Assembly (NCBI GenBank): GCA_032622095.1
Contig: CP136061.1
Span: 16,430,440 to 16,494,439 of the forward strand
Source: Siphonodentalium dalli
Lineage: Eukaryota > Mollusca > Scaphopoda > Gadilida > Siphonodentaliidae
Direction: 5' to 3'
Length of the DNA stretch: 64,000 nucleotides
The position numbers were made by a program, and so were the translations under genes. Below are positions 24,482-36,307 of the stretch, piece by piece; position 1 is the stretch's first letter; each line of letters opens with the position of its first letter. The notes below the pieces were generated by a model. The model saw only the letters and a list, made by a program, of their open reading frames with translations, was not told the DNA's origin and did no database searches.

Positions 24482-25791
24482 GTAGGTATCTTATCACGAA
24501 CAGGAATTTTATAAATGTAATTTTAGCCACATAAAAAACTGATTTGAATTTGAGATTTTGTTGAAATATTTTGGGTATTGTAGTAATTTAGAACATAAAC
24601 ATAACCATTTGATTGAGTTTCATTACTTAGAATAGGTCTAAGTTGGAAAAATTGACTTTGAAAACAATTCAGTTTTCAGACATGAGAAATTCATATTTCG
24701 AGAAATGCTCCAAAGTCGAACCCATGACATAGAACACACCAGGATTCACTCAGTTAGGTAATATTGTGTCCTTGTCTTACTTAAGGTTATATTCTGTTGA
24801 AATATGATGGAATTGATGGAATTAATTGTCAGCAATGAATGTGCCATGAGCGGCAAGTGGTGGACAACATGGAAAAAAGGAAGAAAATTGCAACATTTTG
24901 CCAGAATGTATATATATCTGGAAAGCAGCCTATAGAATGACACAGCATGCTGCAGCTAAGTTATGTGAATGACAATCCAGCTCACTTTATCGAATGTCCT
25001 TGATTTGATCTTGATAATATTGCCTTTCACTTCTTTAGAACTCCAAGAATGTGAAGTTCAAAATGTATAACTTGCCTCTCCCTTAAAATTACGGTAACTA
25101 AACACTGTGTCCCCCTGAGCACCATATATTGGAAATAAATGGGCATTGGGCTTGTTATTATGTTATCCTGATAGCATTCAGTCATACACTGTATGACAGT
25201 CCAGTGAGTGCATCCAATTGATTTTCAATAATATGTACTGTCACCACAGGCCTTCTAAACAGTGATTGAGATCTTAATAAATATAACTTTAATGCATCTA
25301 TTCTCCATCACTTTGTACAAGAAGTCCATTTATAGTAAGGTAAGTGGGTACGGTATCTGGAGAAGTCGGCCCCCACGGAGTCGGGCCCATACGAAGACGT
25401 CCCTATGCGAAGTCGGCCCCATTAATTAGAAGGGATTAAATCGGCTTAATTTTATTGAGGTAGTGTTTATGTTGGCTAATTGTGAGGTCCTCAATTTTTG
25501 CAAAAATATATAATATGATATCACTCAATTATGGAATGTGGTCCGTTTAGCATGAGTACAGTATCAAATAAATGCATGATGAAGACTTTTAATTTAAAGG
25601 TAGGCTCAGTTTACTATAGACCCTGCCTGACCAAGACTCAGAGCCCCATAAATGTTTGTGTTATAGCGACTGATGGTTCACTAAAGACCCACCCCTGTGC
25701 TCTACCACAACTGTTTAGAATGCCTGTGACTGTCACTACAAAACTTTACACATCACAGCTTTCAATGAGATTATTACATATATTATACATC

Positions 25792-25940
25792 CAAGCCTTG
25801 AAATAGTGTCTGTCATTTGCAGAATGAGGTCCCCAGAGGGCATATTTAGTGATGCTAACCAGCATAGCGTGTTAGCATCACCAAATTCACCCTCTGGGGA
25901 CCTCATTCTGCAAATGACAGGCACACTATTTCAAGGCTTG
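25792..25940. repeat. 149-bp hairpin, near-perfect palindrome
   Basis: CAAGCCTTGAAATAGTG at 25792 is mirrored by CACTATTTCAAGGCTTG ending at 25940. Arms of about 70 bp (GTCATTTGCAGAATGAGGTC and its complement) differ at few positions and enclose AGCATAGCG. Probably a small foldback MITE; no target duplication seen. Confidence 0.75.
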
Positions 25941-27614
25941 AATGCACAGTATAATATATATAAACCACTTTTACTTATGTTATACATACAGTTTATATTC
26001 ACACAATGTTATACTATTTTGTGTAAAATTACACTTTCAACGTGTTTATTGCTGCTAACAAAATAAAATATAATCTAACACCTGTAGCCATCAGCTGTTT
26101 TGACCAGGTACTTAGGTGTAATCGAAACTGAAAGTGAAACTGATATAACGGTAATCACAACAATTGATAAGTTGTGTCGGAGACAATGGGAACAAGGTCA
26201 TGGCACTCCGAATATACGTATTCAATGTTTAGCTTCACCTACCACAAAATAAACAAGTGAAATATATTCTTAGTATACCTTTTGCTTCGTAAAAAGCGTG
26301 CTGTTCGCGAAAACGTGCTTCAATTCATCAGATCTGGATCTAAAGCGGAAGTGAGAACTATTCAGCGAAACGAACCCTTGCCATATCCGTTTGTCTATTT
26401 ATAGCTACTATAAAATTTGGTTCGCCATTAACTTTTACCAGATATTCTAGCGGGTGGCCGATGAGAGCGCAGCAGGTAAATCATTTGTTTTTCTGTCTCA
26501 AACATTACTTTTTATCCACGTTAACTGCATTTAACCCCAATTACTGTGTCCGCCTAATTTTCGAAAAATTCTTTCATCATGTTCTAATTTAGTTGGTGGA
26601 CCCAACTATTCAAACAGAGCTAGACGCTCTCGAATAGTTGGGCCTCCGTAGTTTTATTCACGACCTCCAAGTGCTTTTCCATTATTATGAATTTTTTTCC
26701 CACTTATAACATGAAAATACAAACATTGTATATAAATTATGTTGAAGACTAATCTGTTCTGAGTGAGTATCAACAAGCTACCCGACGAAAAAAATAAAAA
26801 TGTGACATTTGTAGTTGTTTTAAAAATACATGGTAGACTGCTTGCCGAAAAACTATTTCGGGAAAAAATTAGACACTACCCCGCCTCATTTCAATCACCA
26901 AATTCACATATAAGTTATGATATAACTAGATGGTTGTATCTGCTACCATTTTGTTGTAAGGTCAAGTGATAGTGGCAGATTACGAAGTCATTGTGTACAA
27001 TACCTGACTCTTGAAATATAATCCGAACTTTGAGATAAATCCGAGACCGTTAATTTGTCAACATTTAAAACTTGATCTGTAGTAAATTGACGGAACGGAA
27101 AAGGCGGAACGAACTTACAACTACATAACCGGAAAGGAGATCAGATAATTACGGGAACGATCGACCGAGTGAAAGCAACAGCAACAAATAATTTTTGAAT
27201 TTTAAGTTTTAATTAACAATGGAGTTTGATTTCAAAGAAACAATGACCAAGGGCGTGGCGATATGTGCGGGGACACAATATAAAGTGTAAGCCAAGGCCG
27301 TGGCCGGCTCCAAATAAAATGTGTAAACGGGGTGTTATATGTTTGGACCGTTGTTTCTCAATGGATATTAATGAAATTTGGTATATATGTCCGGGCTGAG
27401 GCATGGAATACACTAACGTTTGAACTGTTTTTAAATTCACAAATTTGTCAATTTTCTTCAACTTTTTCGTTATGGAACACACATTAATATTCAAATAGTG
27501 GTCTCGGTATCAAACGCCCAAGTTCCGACCACGTCGCCATCGCTATGCTTACATAAGATTTACGTGCCAATAACGTTGACAAAGCATTAGCGACAATATG
27601 GAGTCGAAACCGAG

Positions 27615-28699
27615 TAGAGATCGGCGGTTTTGATTTTTTATGTTCGGTTTTTCTGGGAGAAAAAACATCGGTTTCGGTTCGGTTTTTTTTTACTAGATAG
27701 TGAAATTATACTGAAATGAATATACTTTCAAAGTAACCGCAATTAGAGTCAATAATGTCCCAATAACGTTCAATTTTTTAGGAAGGAAATGCGATCACAG
27801 GTAAACAACGGGACAAAATGCCGACGCAAACTGAATCCAACGCGATAAGATGATACAATTCGGTATTTAAAAAAATAAACACCCCCATCTTCACTGTTTA
27901 TCCCTTTCTGACATGTTTAAAACATATTTATCATATTATATGCATTAATTGGTGTCTGATAATTCAACCACAAACAGCAGCAAATTCACAAACAGTGGGC
28001 GTCCTTGACCTGACTGTGTAACAATTATTGACACGTGTATGATTGACCCACATTCAATGACTGCGGTGTGATCGCTTTGATGTGTGTGATGTTGCGACAT
28101 AGTTTACAAGCTGCACAATGGCTGCAAACTTCTACCAGATTACGTCACATCGGAATGTCCAGACGACCAAAGTGTTCATACCATTTACTTAAGTTTTCGA
28201 GTTAGCAGACGCTTCCATTTTTTTGGTTGGCGATTATCGCCTTATTTGGACTTGTGTACGTTCGGCATTCATATAGTTAGCCGGACTCTGGTTTAAGCGA
28301 CGTTTTTATGACATATTAAGCAGCGACATTTTTTTGCAGTCGTCTCCAGTTGGACGCGTAAAATAACTCCAAACAGGGCGTTTTGTTGAACCATGTTCGT
28401 TATTTTGTTCGGCCATATGTTTTGAAAAAGAACAAAAACAGTCGCCTATACGATATTATAACAACACATATCTGAGACGAAATGGACACATTCCGATATA
28501 ATATTGATCAGTGAGGCCGATAATTTGATAACAATATCAACTAATAAGTACCTGGGGAGGTATAATAAGTTGATTTAAGTGAAAAATAAACATATACAAA
28601 AAACGTAATGTCGGTTTGAGCAGAATCGCGTGGGTCGGTTTTCGGTTTATTGTTAAAAATCGAAACTGAGTTGTTTTCTCGGTTAACCGCCCATCACTA
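27615..28699. mobile_element. hAT-like non-autonomous element (tentative)
   Basis: The left end TAGAGATCGGCGGTTTTGAT and inverted right end TAGTGATGGGCGGTTAACCG resemble hAT-type CAGNGATGGGC ends. Both ends also carry GGTTTCGGTT/AAACCGA-rich subterminal sequence. No transposase ORF and no clear 8-bp duplication. Confidence 0.45.
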
Positions 28700-29695
28700 T
28701 CTGAATATTATAGTCTTAGAGTCGTCAATTAGTTAAAGCCCATAAGTGACCGTGTGGCTACCTTATATTACAATTTGACGACAGTTGGTAAGTTAAGGTG
28801 TCAATTTGGAACAAATTCTCACTCAATTAGGATGGAAAGAGGTTGGAATAATAATTTGGATACTTAATAAGGCACTTTAGCCACGCCCTTGAAAAAAATT
28901 GATTTGATGATATATTATGATGTCATGGCGATGATGATTTTAATAATAATATGTTGATGTCGGATGATGACGATGGTGATTATGAAATGGTTACATGCAT
29001 ATATACATATATAATCAATAAGTTTATTTCTCATGTTTATAAATATTTGAATCGAAAATAAACTCGAAACAAACAAGACATGTTATAGCCGGAATCCAAT
29101 TATGTTCGTTCCGTTTCCGATTCCTAATTCACTGTTTTGACGGATTTTTGCAAATACAAAATGGCTGAAAGTTCGAGGCGGTAGAAATATGCTCTCGCTT
29201 TATGCGAAGAATGACACGACTAACATCTTAAACATGCATTCACACATAACTAGAAGTGTACTAGAAGCTCTTATCTTCAAGTATGTAGCATTTTTGGCTG
29301 TTAAATAATATTTTGTAGGTTGTGTTATCGCTTGTGAAAAGTCGAGTAAATGTCCATACCATGATTGGAGACGGAGTACTGCTTTCAGTGATATACAGTC
29401 CTGACTTTTATAGAGCTATGCTCTGATAATAAAAGTCAGGTTTACGGACTAGTTCTAATTGATCCCGGTTATTTATTTGAGCACTAAATGATAGCTTATT
29501 TATTCGGATTTCGTTTTAGCGCGAAATCCAAAAAGATCTATAAAGATCGAGTGTCATGTGATTCCATAGATTGCAACACCCCGCTCCGGTTCCATGGTCG
29601 GGACGCCTTTTTTCATACCAAAAGTCAGCTTACGAGCGACATCTCGGGGGAGGTAATGTCGCTAGTAATTGTCTGATCTGGAGATGTCCAATGCC

Positions 29696-30377
29696 ATTCA
29701 AGATTCAAGATTCAATAAGATTTATTTCGTATTCAATATAATTATAATACATATATATCAACAGGACCCCACAAAAAGTATAACTTGTAAGGGCAGGGCC
29801 CTTATGCTTGTATAATGATACAGTGTTATGTGTACGTATATTGGGTGAATATTATTGTGTGTATTATTGTATAGAAATGGGCAAGAAGGGGTGGGGGCAT
29901 ATGGTGGGAGGGGGGAGGGTTGTGAGATGGTGATTATAGTCATTTTTTTTAGGTGGTATGCTTTATCTGGTAGCCAATATGATTATCGTGATGTCTTTAT
30001 GCTGAGACCTGCGCGATCGTCTTGCAATTTTCAATAATGTGGGGAATACCAGTATTTAAGGTGATCAATGAAATATGGGTGTGAATACTGCTTGATTTGG
30101 TTGAGGAATTGGTTAAGGTTATAGACAAGTTGATTATTTTTGCACTGTTGTTCAGATGAGTGATAAATAGTAACACATGGAGGAAAAGTGGCATAAATTT
30201 GTTTGGCCTGTTCCTCACCGGGAGAGCTGGCCAGGAGAGGGAGGATTATACTATGAGAATAAAGAGAAGTTCATTAATTTCTGCCCCCTCTTCTGGACAG
30301 TCTCTGCCGTAAGGGACTGCTGGCTGGTATTGACTTAGTATATATAATAGGGGAGAGAATACATACAAACTGGATTG
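29696..30377 (-). other. 3' UTR of the intron 5 LINE
   Basis: Non-coding sequence between the ORF2 stop and the iterated TTGAATC end. It contains an AATAAATC-like signal just before the terminal repeat, and a G/C-rich patch (GGGCAGGGCCC at 29791-29801) that fits a terminal stem used for reverse-transcriptase recognition (inference). Confidence 0.6.
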
Positions 30378-32627
30378 TTATTTGATATTTGGGGTGTATT
30401 TATTAATGAAATGTGATTTTAGGTACTTATGATATTTGTCACTAGTTTCTACGCGAAGCTTACAGTCACATGGGAGTTCATTCCATAGACATCTGGCTCT
30501 GGTTGATATGACACTTCTTGCTTTTTTTGTTCTTCTGAATTCACAATACAGATTTGAATTTGCTTTGAACCGGGTATTGTGGTTATGGATATCATGTATA
30601 TTAGTAAATATTGAAGACAGCGATTTGGGGAGTTTCTTTTGATGGAAATCATGTAAAAAATTTATTAGTTGCATGTTTCCAATGTCATTCATCAATAGCA
30701 AATTGTGGTCCCTGCATATTTCTGGTATGCTTTTTTTTGCGTAAGATAGTGTGGCGATAGCTTTGTTTTGTATTTTTTCAAGATTTTCAAGGTTTTTCTT
30801 TGTTGTTGCACTCCATATGGCATTACAATATGTGAGGTGTGGGATAATCAGTACAGAATAGATTGTTTTCATTGTATCTCTGGGTATGAAATCACTGATT
30901 TTTCTCATGACTCCTAAATTTTTTGACAGTTTTTTAGTAATAGATTCCGCTTGCATATTCCATGATAAATTTTCTTCAATAATAATTCCTAGGAATTTAG
31001 TGTTTTTAACTCTTTGTATCTGATTTTCATTGATCTTGAGCTCGGGTAGGACAGTTATTTGTTTGCATAGATCTGTATTCGTAAATATCATGTAATAAGT
31101 TTTTTCTAGGTTTAGAGATAGTTTATTAGCAAGAAACCATTTGCTCATTGTCTCCATTTCTTTGTTGACTACATCATATGCCTTATTTATATCTTTATTA
31201 GAGTAAAATGCATTTGTATCATCAGCAAATAATATTAGATTCAGGTCCTTACAAATATTTGGAAGATCGTTCATATATATCAGAAAGAGTAGAGGGCCAA
31301 GTATAGATCCTTGTGGAACTCCACATATTATGTCTGTTTGTGAAGACAAGTGGCCTTCATATTGTACAGATTGTTTTCTATTAGTCAAATAGCTTTGGAA
31401 CCAGTTCAGTGCAACCCCACGACATCCATAGTTTTCAAGTTTATTTAGCATTATATTATGATTTATTGTATCAAATGCCTTTGATAGATCAAGGAATACC
31501 CCAATGGTGTGTTCTCTATTATCTAGGGCTTGGGTAATTTTCTCTAAGAGATCAGTTAGTGCCAGAATAGTTGAGTGATTCTTTCTGAAGCCATATTGAC
31601 TTCTATATAGCAAATTGTATTTGGTTAAGTATTTGTTCAGTCGGTTGTACATCATTTTTTCTAGGATTTTGGAAAATACAGGTAGCACAGAGACTGGCCT
31701 GTAGTTACTTAATGTGATTGGGTCTTTAGCTTTGAAAATAGGTACAACTTTTGCTATCTTCATGAGGTCTGGAAATATTCCTTTAGCAAGAGAAAGATTG
31801 CATATATGTGTAATGGGTTTAATAATAAATTCGCTACAATGTTTCAATATTGAACACTTGAGATCATCAATACCGGCAGCCTTTTTTGCACTGATATTTT
31901 TGAGAATTTCTATGACTTCAAGTTCATCTGTTGGTTGGATAAAGAATGAAGAACACTTAGGTTGATTAAGGTAATCTGCTGGATTCTTGTTAGATTTAAT
32001 TTTTGAAGCAAGGGTTGGTCCAATATTGGTGAAGAATTCATTGAATTTGGTAGCAATTTCCTCTTTGTTATTAATATATTTATTTTCATAAAAGAACTCT
32101 GTTACATTTTTGCTTCCCTTTTTCTTGTTGAGAATGTTTTTAATCAGTTTCCATGTGCCATCGATATTACCTTCATATTGTTGGAATTTCCTATGATAAT
32201 AGTGTTGTTTAGCAGTACGGATAATTAAATTTAGTCTATTCGTATACTTCTTGTATCGATCATTATTATAGTATGTTCTGTTCTTAATGAATATTTTATA
32301 TAGTTTATTCTTTCTTCTAATGGAATTCAGTATACCTGCTGTTATCCATGGATTGCAATGATTAGAAGGTTTGATTTTCTTTCTGATGTTTGGAAAATTA
32401 TTATTGTAAATGTTTGTTAATGTTTCGTGGAAAGAATTGTAGGCTTTGTTGCAATCCTGGTTGTCTAACACCATAGTCCAGTCAATTTTGGATATTTCAG
32501 TTATAAAATTTTCTTTGTTTCTTTTTGAATAGTCTCTTTGCCATATAAATACGTCTTTCTTATTCATTGTTTTAGTTCCATTGCTCAAAAGGAGATAGAT
32601 AGGCATGTGATCTGTAATGTCTTCCAC
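30378..32627 (-). CDS. LINE ORF2, reverse transcriptase and C-terminal part (749 codons open)
   Basis: It begins MEDITDHMPIYLLLSNG; the SDHxP-like TDHMP is the last endonuclease block, so the ORF continues the upstream frame after one frameshift. Reverse-transcriptase blocks are intact: SNYRPVSVLPVFSKILEKMM (about residue 307), DLSKAFDTINH (380), GVPQGSILGPLLFLIYMNDL (436) and the catalytic FADDT (467-471). The C-terminal region (NTKFLGIIIEENLSW, ILxxHLTYCNAIW) is typical of jockey/CR1-type elements. No RNase H domain was seen. The motifs required for activity look complete, so only the frame breaks upstream argue against function. Confidence 0.92.
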   Translation of the reverse strand: MEDITDHMPIYLLLSNGTKTMNKKDVFIWQRDYSKRNKENFITEISKIDWTMVLDNQDCNKAYNSFHETLTNIYNNNFPNIRKKIKPSNHCNPWITAGILNSIRRKNKLYKIFIKNRTYYNNDRYKKYTNRLNLIIRTAKQHYYHRKFQQYEGNIDGTWKLIKNILNKKKGSKNVTEFFYENKYINNKEEIATKFNEFFTNIGPTLASKIKSNKNPADYLNQPKCSSFFIQPTDELEVIEILKNISAKKAAGIDDLKCSILKHCSEFIIKPITHICNLSLAKGIFPDLMKIAKVVPIFKAKDPITLSNYRPVSVLPVFSKILEKMMYNRLNKYLTKYNLLYRSQYGFRKNHSTILALTDLLEKITQALDNREHTIGVFLDLSKAFDTINHNIMLNKLENYGCRGVALNWFQSYLTNRKQSVQYEGHLSSQTDIICGVPQGSILGPLLFLIYMNDLPNICKDLNLILFADDTNAFYSNKDINKAYDVVNKEMETMSKWFLANKLSLNLEKTYYMIFTNTDLCKQITVLPELKINENQIQRVKNTKFLGIIIEENLSWNMQAESITKKLSKNLGVMRKISDFIPRDTMKTIYSVLIIPHLTYCNAIWSATTKKNLENLEKIQNKAIATLSYAKKSIPEICRDHNLLLMNDIGNMQLINFLHDFHQKKLPKSLSSIFTNIHDIHNHNTRFKANSNLYCEFRRTKKARSVISTRARCLWNELPCDCKLRVETSDKYHKYLKSHFINKYTPNIK

Positions 32628-32686
32628 GAATATACCAGCATTGATAGATGAGGAGAGGAGACAGTTGGAGAATATGTTGTCAATAT

Positions 32687-33692
32687 TTAAAGGGTTGCAC
32701 TGAACTCAGTTATTCTAGTGGGTTTCGTTATTGATGGCAAGAACATAAATGACTTGAGTAAGTTAAGGAAGTTGTTTCCGCTGGTGTTATTAGTATTTAT
32801 GTTTATATTAAAGTCTCCCATTAGGAAACAATCTTTTTTCTCTTTATGTATCTGGGTTAATACTGTTTCAAGTTTTTCAAGAAAGTCATCGACATTAGAA
32901 TTTGGGCTTCGATATATACATCCTACTACTTGTTTTTTGTTTTTTTTGTTTTTGTCAGGAATTTCAATAAATAAGCTCTCAAAGTTCTCACTGAACAAAG
33001 ACAAGTCTGATCGTACCTGTGCTTCAATGCTTTCATGTACATAAAGTCCAACACCACCCCCACCTCTATCACTCCTGTGTTTCTCATATAAGCTATAGCT
33101 TCCCATTTGTGTTAGATCCACATGAGATTCATCCTTAAGCCAAGTTTCAGTAACGCCTATTAGATCAAATCTGTGTCTACAGGTATACAGGAAAGTGGAT
33201 AACTTGTCCATATTTTTTAATAGTGAACGTATGTTGAAGTGTATCATTGATGATGACACATTTTGGTTTATTATTTTCAATTTATCGTTAAATTCATCAA
33301 GGAGGGTATAGTTAGAGGAGTTTTCAGGATTTACTGGGTTTAAATTGTATTCATCATCATCCATTTGATGTTCTTCACGAAAGTCATCATTTAGAGTGAA
33401 TGGGTTCATTAAAAATGATTTATTTGAATTTGTGTGAGTATATTCTTGTTTCATGTCAAATAATGCCAGTCGAAACAGTGCCTCTTCCTCCATGTGATTA
33501 AATGGAAATAACGTCGCATTACAATGGTAGCAAAACCATGGGCTATCATCATTAGCTAGCTTCATGAAATCTGTTTTTAGTAGTTTAGAGCAGCGGAGGT
33601 GAATCCATTGATCACACAGGTCACAACATAACGCATCTTGATTTTTTTCTCACTGATTTGTTGCATGTAGAGCATGGGTATTTTAGAGGCAT
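32687..33692 (-). CDS. LINE ORF2, N-terminal part: PHD finger and AP-type endonuclease, frameshifted
   Basis: The ATG at 33692 opens MPLKYPCSTCNKSVRK, then a run of seven As shifts the frame. In the next frame ALCCDLCDQWIHLRCSKLL and SPWFCYHCN complete a PHD-type zinc finger (C-x2-C, C-x2-C, H-x2-C, C-x2-C). The endonuclease follows: FNIRSLLKNMDKL, LIGVTETWL, DRGGGGVGLYV, VVGCIYRSPN, FLMGDFNININ and PSITKPTRI, which are the expected APE-like LINE endonuclease blocks. The frame stops after TEFSATL at 32687. The continuation NIDNIFSNCLLSSSINAG lies in another frame, consistent with a roughly 5-bp insertion (TAAAT) before ATTGACAAC. Confidence 0.82.
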
Positions 33693-33792
33693 GGTAATGT
33701 GGTTGTATGGGGGGGGGTATGGAGGGGGCGGTGTGTGCGAGTGGTGAACTTTTTGAAGTTATTTGTCCAAATGTAGGGTGTTCAGTGTTCAC

Positions 33793-34509
33793 ATCAACGG
33801 AGAAATGGCTGCAAGAAAAAAAGAGTGATGGGTGTATTTTTAGATGAACTGGGAGATGACTTATTCAGTTTATGATTTCCAGAAGAGAATGTGTATTACG
33901 TAATGGATGGTTGGATATATGTTGTTTTCCATGCACATGCTTGACAAAACTCAGGAAGTATAAGTATATACATAATAACGTATCAATCATTAGTGCATGC
34001 AATTATAGTTTTGTGAGTTAAACACATACATGTAAGCTTATAGCATGCAGCAACAGATGAGTATGTCACAAAAACAAAATAATACATATATAACAAAGAC
34101 ACACAAGAACAGAGGCATGCTAGTCGATGGATTAACATGAGATGGAAGTATGCTGTCCAGAGTCAATGACACGATACGCAGTCACTATGATGATGAGAGT
34201 ATGTTGTCCAGAGATGATTATACACTGTCATGACGTTGAAAACAAAACATGCTGTCCAGAGATTATATCTTTCACAGTTAGAATGATGAAATAGGCATCC
34301 ACAGTAAATCACGAGACAGAAGCATGCTGACCAGAGAATATATAACACAGTCATGAATGATGATGATCCAGATATTTTATCATTCACAGTTATGATGAGA
34401 CATGCATCCATAAACGATCACGAGACAGAATCAGAGAATATAACACAGATATGAATGATGATGATCCATGAATAAGAATGTGTATGCATTGTAGTTTGAG
34501 TATCTATGT
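33793..34509 (-). repeat. Spacer between LINE ORF1 and ORF2 with degenerate repeats
   Basis: About 800 bp separates the ORFs. On the + strand TGCTGTCCAGAG or a close variant recurs near 34150, 34202, 34250 and 34327. ATGAATGATGATGATCCA occurs at 34354-34371 and again at 34451. The units are roughly 50-110 bp and degenerate. Such a long repetitive inter-ORF spacer is unusual for these LINEs; it may be a minisatellite expanded in this copy. Confidence 0.5.
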
Positions 34510-35293
34510 TTAATTGTCCACATACTCTAGCTCATTTAGCTCCTTTACTAGGATTTTTTTGCCATTGTTTATGAGTGCAATTATTTTGCCATCCAGTGTC
34601 CAGGAGTTTTTAACACTGGGGTGAGAATTGACATCTTTCAAAAGTTTCATGTTCTTTTGAGTTAGGCTCTCAGTTATTGCCAGTTTGGTGTTGTCGCCAT
34701 AGAGCTTGCAGTTTTTTAGTGCTCTTTTGGTCATGAACATTTGGTGTTTTGTGTCATGTTTGACAAATCTTACAATGATAGCCCTTGGTCTGTTTTTGTT
34801 ACCGGTAGGTTTCCTCCCAAGTCTGTGAGATCGGCCAATTTCCCCATCTTGGATTGGAACATTTAGCCCATTTCTGAAGACATTGAGAGCAATATCATTT
34901 GTGTGTTCGTTGTTTTGTTCGGGGACGCCATGAATTAGTAGGCAGTTTCTGCGGCTGTATTGTTCAAGGTTGTTGACACTCTCTTTGAGCTCTAAATTTT
35001 CAACACGCAGTCTGAGTAATTCAGTTTCCAGTTCCTCAATACGTTTAATAATGGGATTGTCATTTGATTCATCAACCGATTTGGAAAAGGAGTCATTATT
35101 AACAATAGCTTCAACAAGTGATGACTTTGTTTTTCCATCAGAGAGGATTTGCTCGACTATTTTTTCAGCCAAGCTTTCAACAAGTTTTTTTAAGACTCTC
35201 ATCTTTTAATAGAGTGTCCGTAATTGATTTTTTGAGATCTTGTTCGTTTACCTCTTTTGAGCTTTGTGTAGAAGTACGTCTGGATTGTGGCAT
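34510..35293 (-). CDS. LINE ORF1 protein (coiled coil plus RRM-like, L1ORF1p-type), one frameshift
   Basis: The intact part (35202-34510, 230 codons) begins MRVLKKLVESLAEKIVEQIL. A leucine-heptad coiled coil (IEELETELLRLRVENLELK, then VNNLEQYSRRN) is followed by an RRM-like nucleic-acid-binding domain (NCLLIHGVPE, IGRSHRLGRK, RAIIVRF) and a basic C-terminal part. The likely true start is the ATG at 35293 (MPQSRRTSTQSSKEVNEQDL). That frame runs into a stop because of a run of seven As (T7 on + at 35185-35191); six As would restore LKKLVESL. Known role: ORF1 proteins of this type bind element RNA and act as chaperones. Start choice is by alignment of the two frames. Confidence 0.8.
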
Positions 35294-35312
35294 GTTGCCT
35301 AATTTCGTGCAC

Positions 35313-35703
35313 TGACAACAACAACAGTTTTAGATTAGTAAAATCCCAGCTTTCCACTTCCAAGTGAGTTCATATATTACAACATTTGTTTCAATAGTCG
35401 TATATGCTACTTATATTAAACGAACAAGTGTGATATATAGCGGAATAACATTTATTTACAGACAATCTGGGTTTCCAAGATGAATATAACATTGAACACC
35501 AACAGCTGTAGAGGATTAGTTACAATAAATCGATTTGTGATCTGTTAATTTCGGAGAATTTAATCGAACTAAAACAGGTGGTTTTCCACAACAAAGCCTA
35601 TATTGAGCGATGTACAAATAATAATGTTGGTCGCGATAATAGTTCCTGGTTTCTCACAACAACGCCTCTATTTGAGCGATGTACAATAATAGTTCCTAAC
35701 ACT
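35313..35703 (-). repeat. Candidate BEL/Pao 3' LTR
   Basis: Starts TGTTAGG and ends TGTCA on the minus strand, about 390 bp. It lies just downstream of the pol stop and contains AATAAATG for polyadenylation. It carries a degenerate internal duplication of the CATCGCTCAA segment (35577-35613 versus 35655-35690). The matching full 5' LTR is absent, so boundaries are tentative. Confidence 0.45.
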
Positions 35704-35735
35704 CCAGCGCAAACAAGATATGGCATAATTAATGT

Positions 35736-36307
35736 TCAGTCAGACTCTTCGCTGTCATCGCGTAACCAAGTGTTCATTCTGTCAAGTGCTTTAATTGCTG
35801 CACGTTGTTTTGGTCTGTTCTTGTGCGCATTTAACGACTGGTCACTGGTAGATGGAAACGAAACCATGTCCGTGTCTGCGTGAATATCAGATGATTTATC
35901 GTGGGTGTTTGGAGCTATGTCTGCGATACTGGCAAACACTTCGAGTGGGTACAGTCGCGAAGAGGGCGATTCGTCACACCAGTTGATGTTTTTAATGTCA
36001 CAGAGCGTATATAGCCATCCCTACCACGATGTAATTCTAGAACAATTCCCAATCGCCATTTCAACCGTTTAACATTGTCCTCTTGAATTTGTACTATAGA
36101 TCCCAATTTCACGCATTCTCTGTTATCACCGATGAATCTATGAAACTCCCGTAGTACTGTCAAATACTCATGCATCCACTTCTTTCTAAATTGGTCAACA
36201 AGTGTCGCGCGGATATTAACTCGTCGTTTCAGATCACTGGCGTTCAGAGAGAACTCGGGGTCATTTAACTGATGGGTGTGGTAGTGTAGATACATATGTA
36301 TGTCCAT
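35736..36307 (-). pseudogene. BEL/Pao pol C-terminal region (DUF5641-like), frameshifted
   Basis: The frame beginning at 36307 reads into LNDPEFSLNASDLKRRVNIR, then FRKKWMHEYLTVLREFHRF, LGIVLELHRGRDGYIRSVTL and TGVTNRPLRDC, the C-terminal domain that follows BEL/Pao integrases. A frameshift then leads to NRPKQRAAIKALDRMNTWL at 35939-35736, the expected end of pol, followed by DDSEESD and a stop. At least two frame breaks make it a pseudogene. Confidence 0.8.

Larger units (their letters stand above)
29696..35310 (-). mobile_element. Nearly complete non-LTR retrotransposon (jockey/CR1 group) with ORF1 and ORF2
   Basis: Minus-strand order: ORF1 (35293-34510), a repeat-rich spacer, ORF2 with PHD finger, endonuclease and reverse transcriptase (33692-30378), a 3' UTR of about 680 bp, and a terminal short repeat. 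On the + strand the 3' end reads ATTCAAG ATTCAAG ATTCAAT (29696-29716), so the element ends in iterated TTGAATC rather than poly-A, as in CR1/L2-like LINEs. ORF1 and ORF2 carry only a few small frame disruptions, so the copy looks young. It ends upstream almost at the ORF1 ATG, so a 5' UTR is missing or very short. No clear target-site duplication was found. Confidence 0.85.

Noticed and set aside
24129-24530. 133-codon minus-strand ORF
   Set aside because: Antisense shadow of cadherin-like exon 5 and the CCA microsatellite.
29399-29442. Short hairpin around CCTGACTTTTAT as a terminator or microRNA
   Set aside because: Stem is only about 12-16 bp and the concept of a bacterial-style terminator does not apply; too short for a pre-miRNA.
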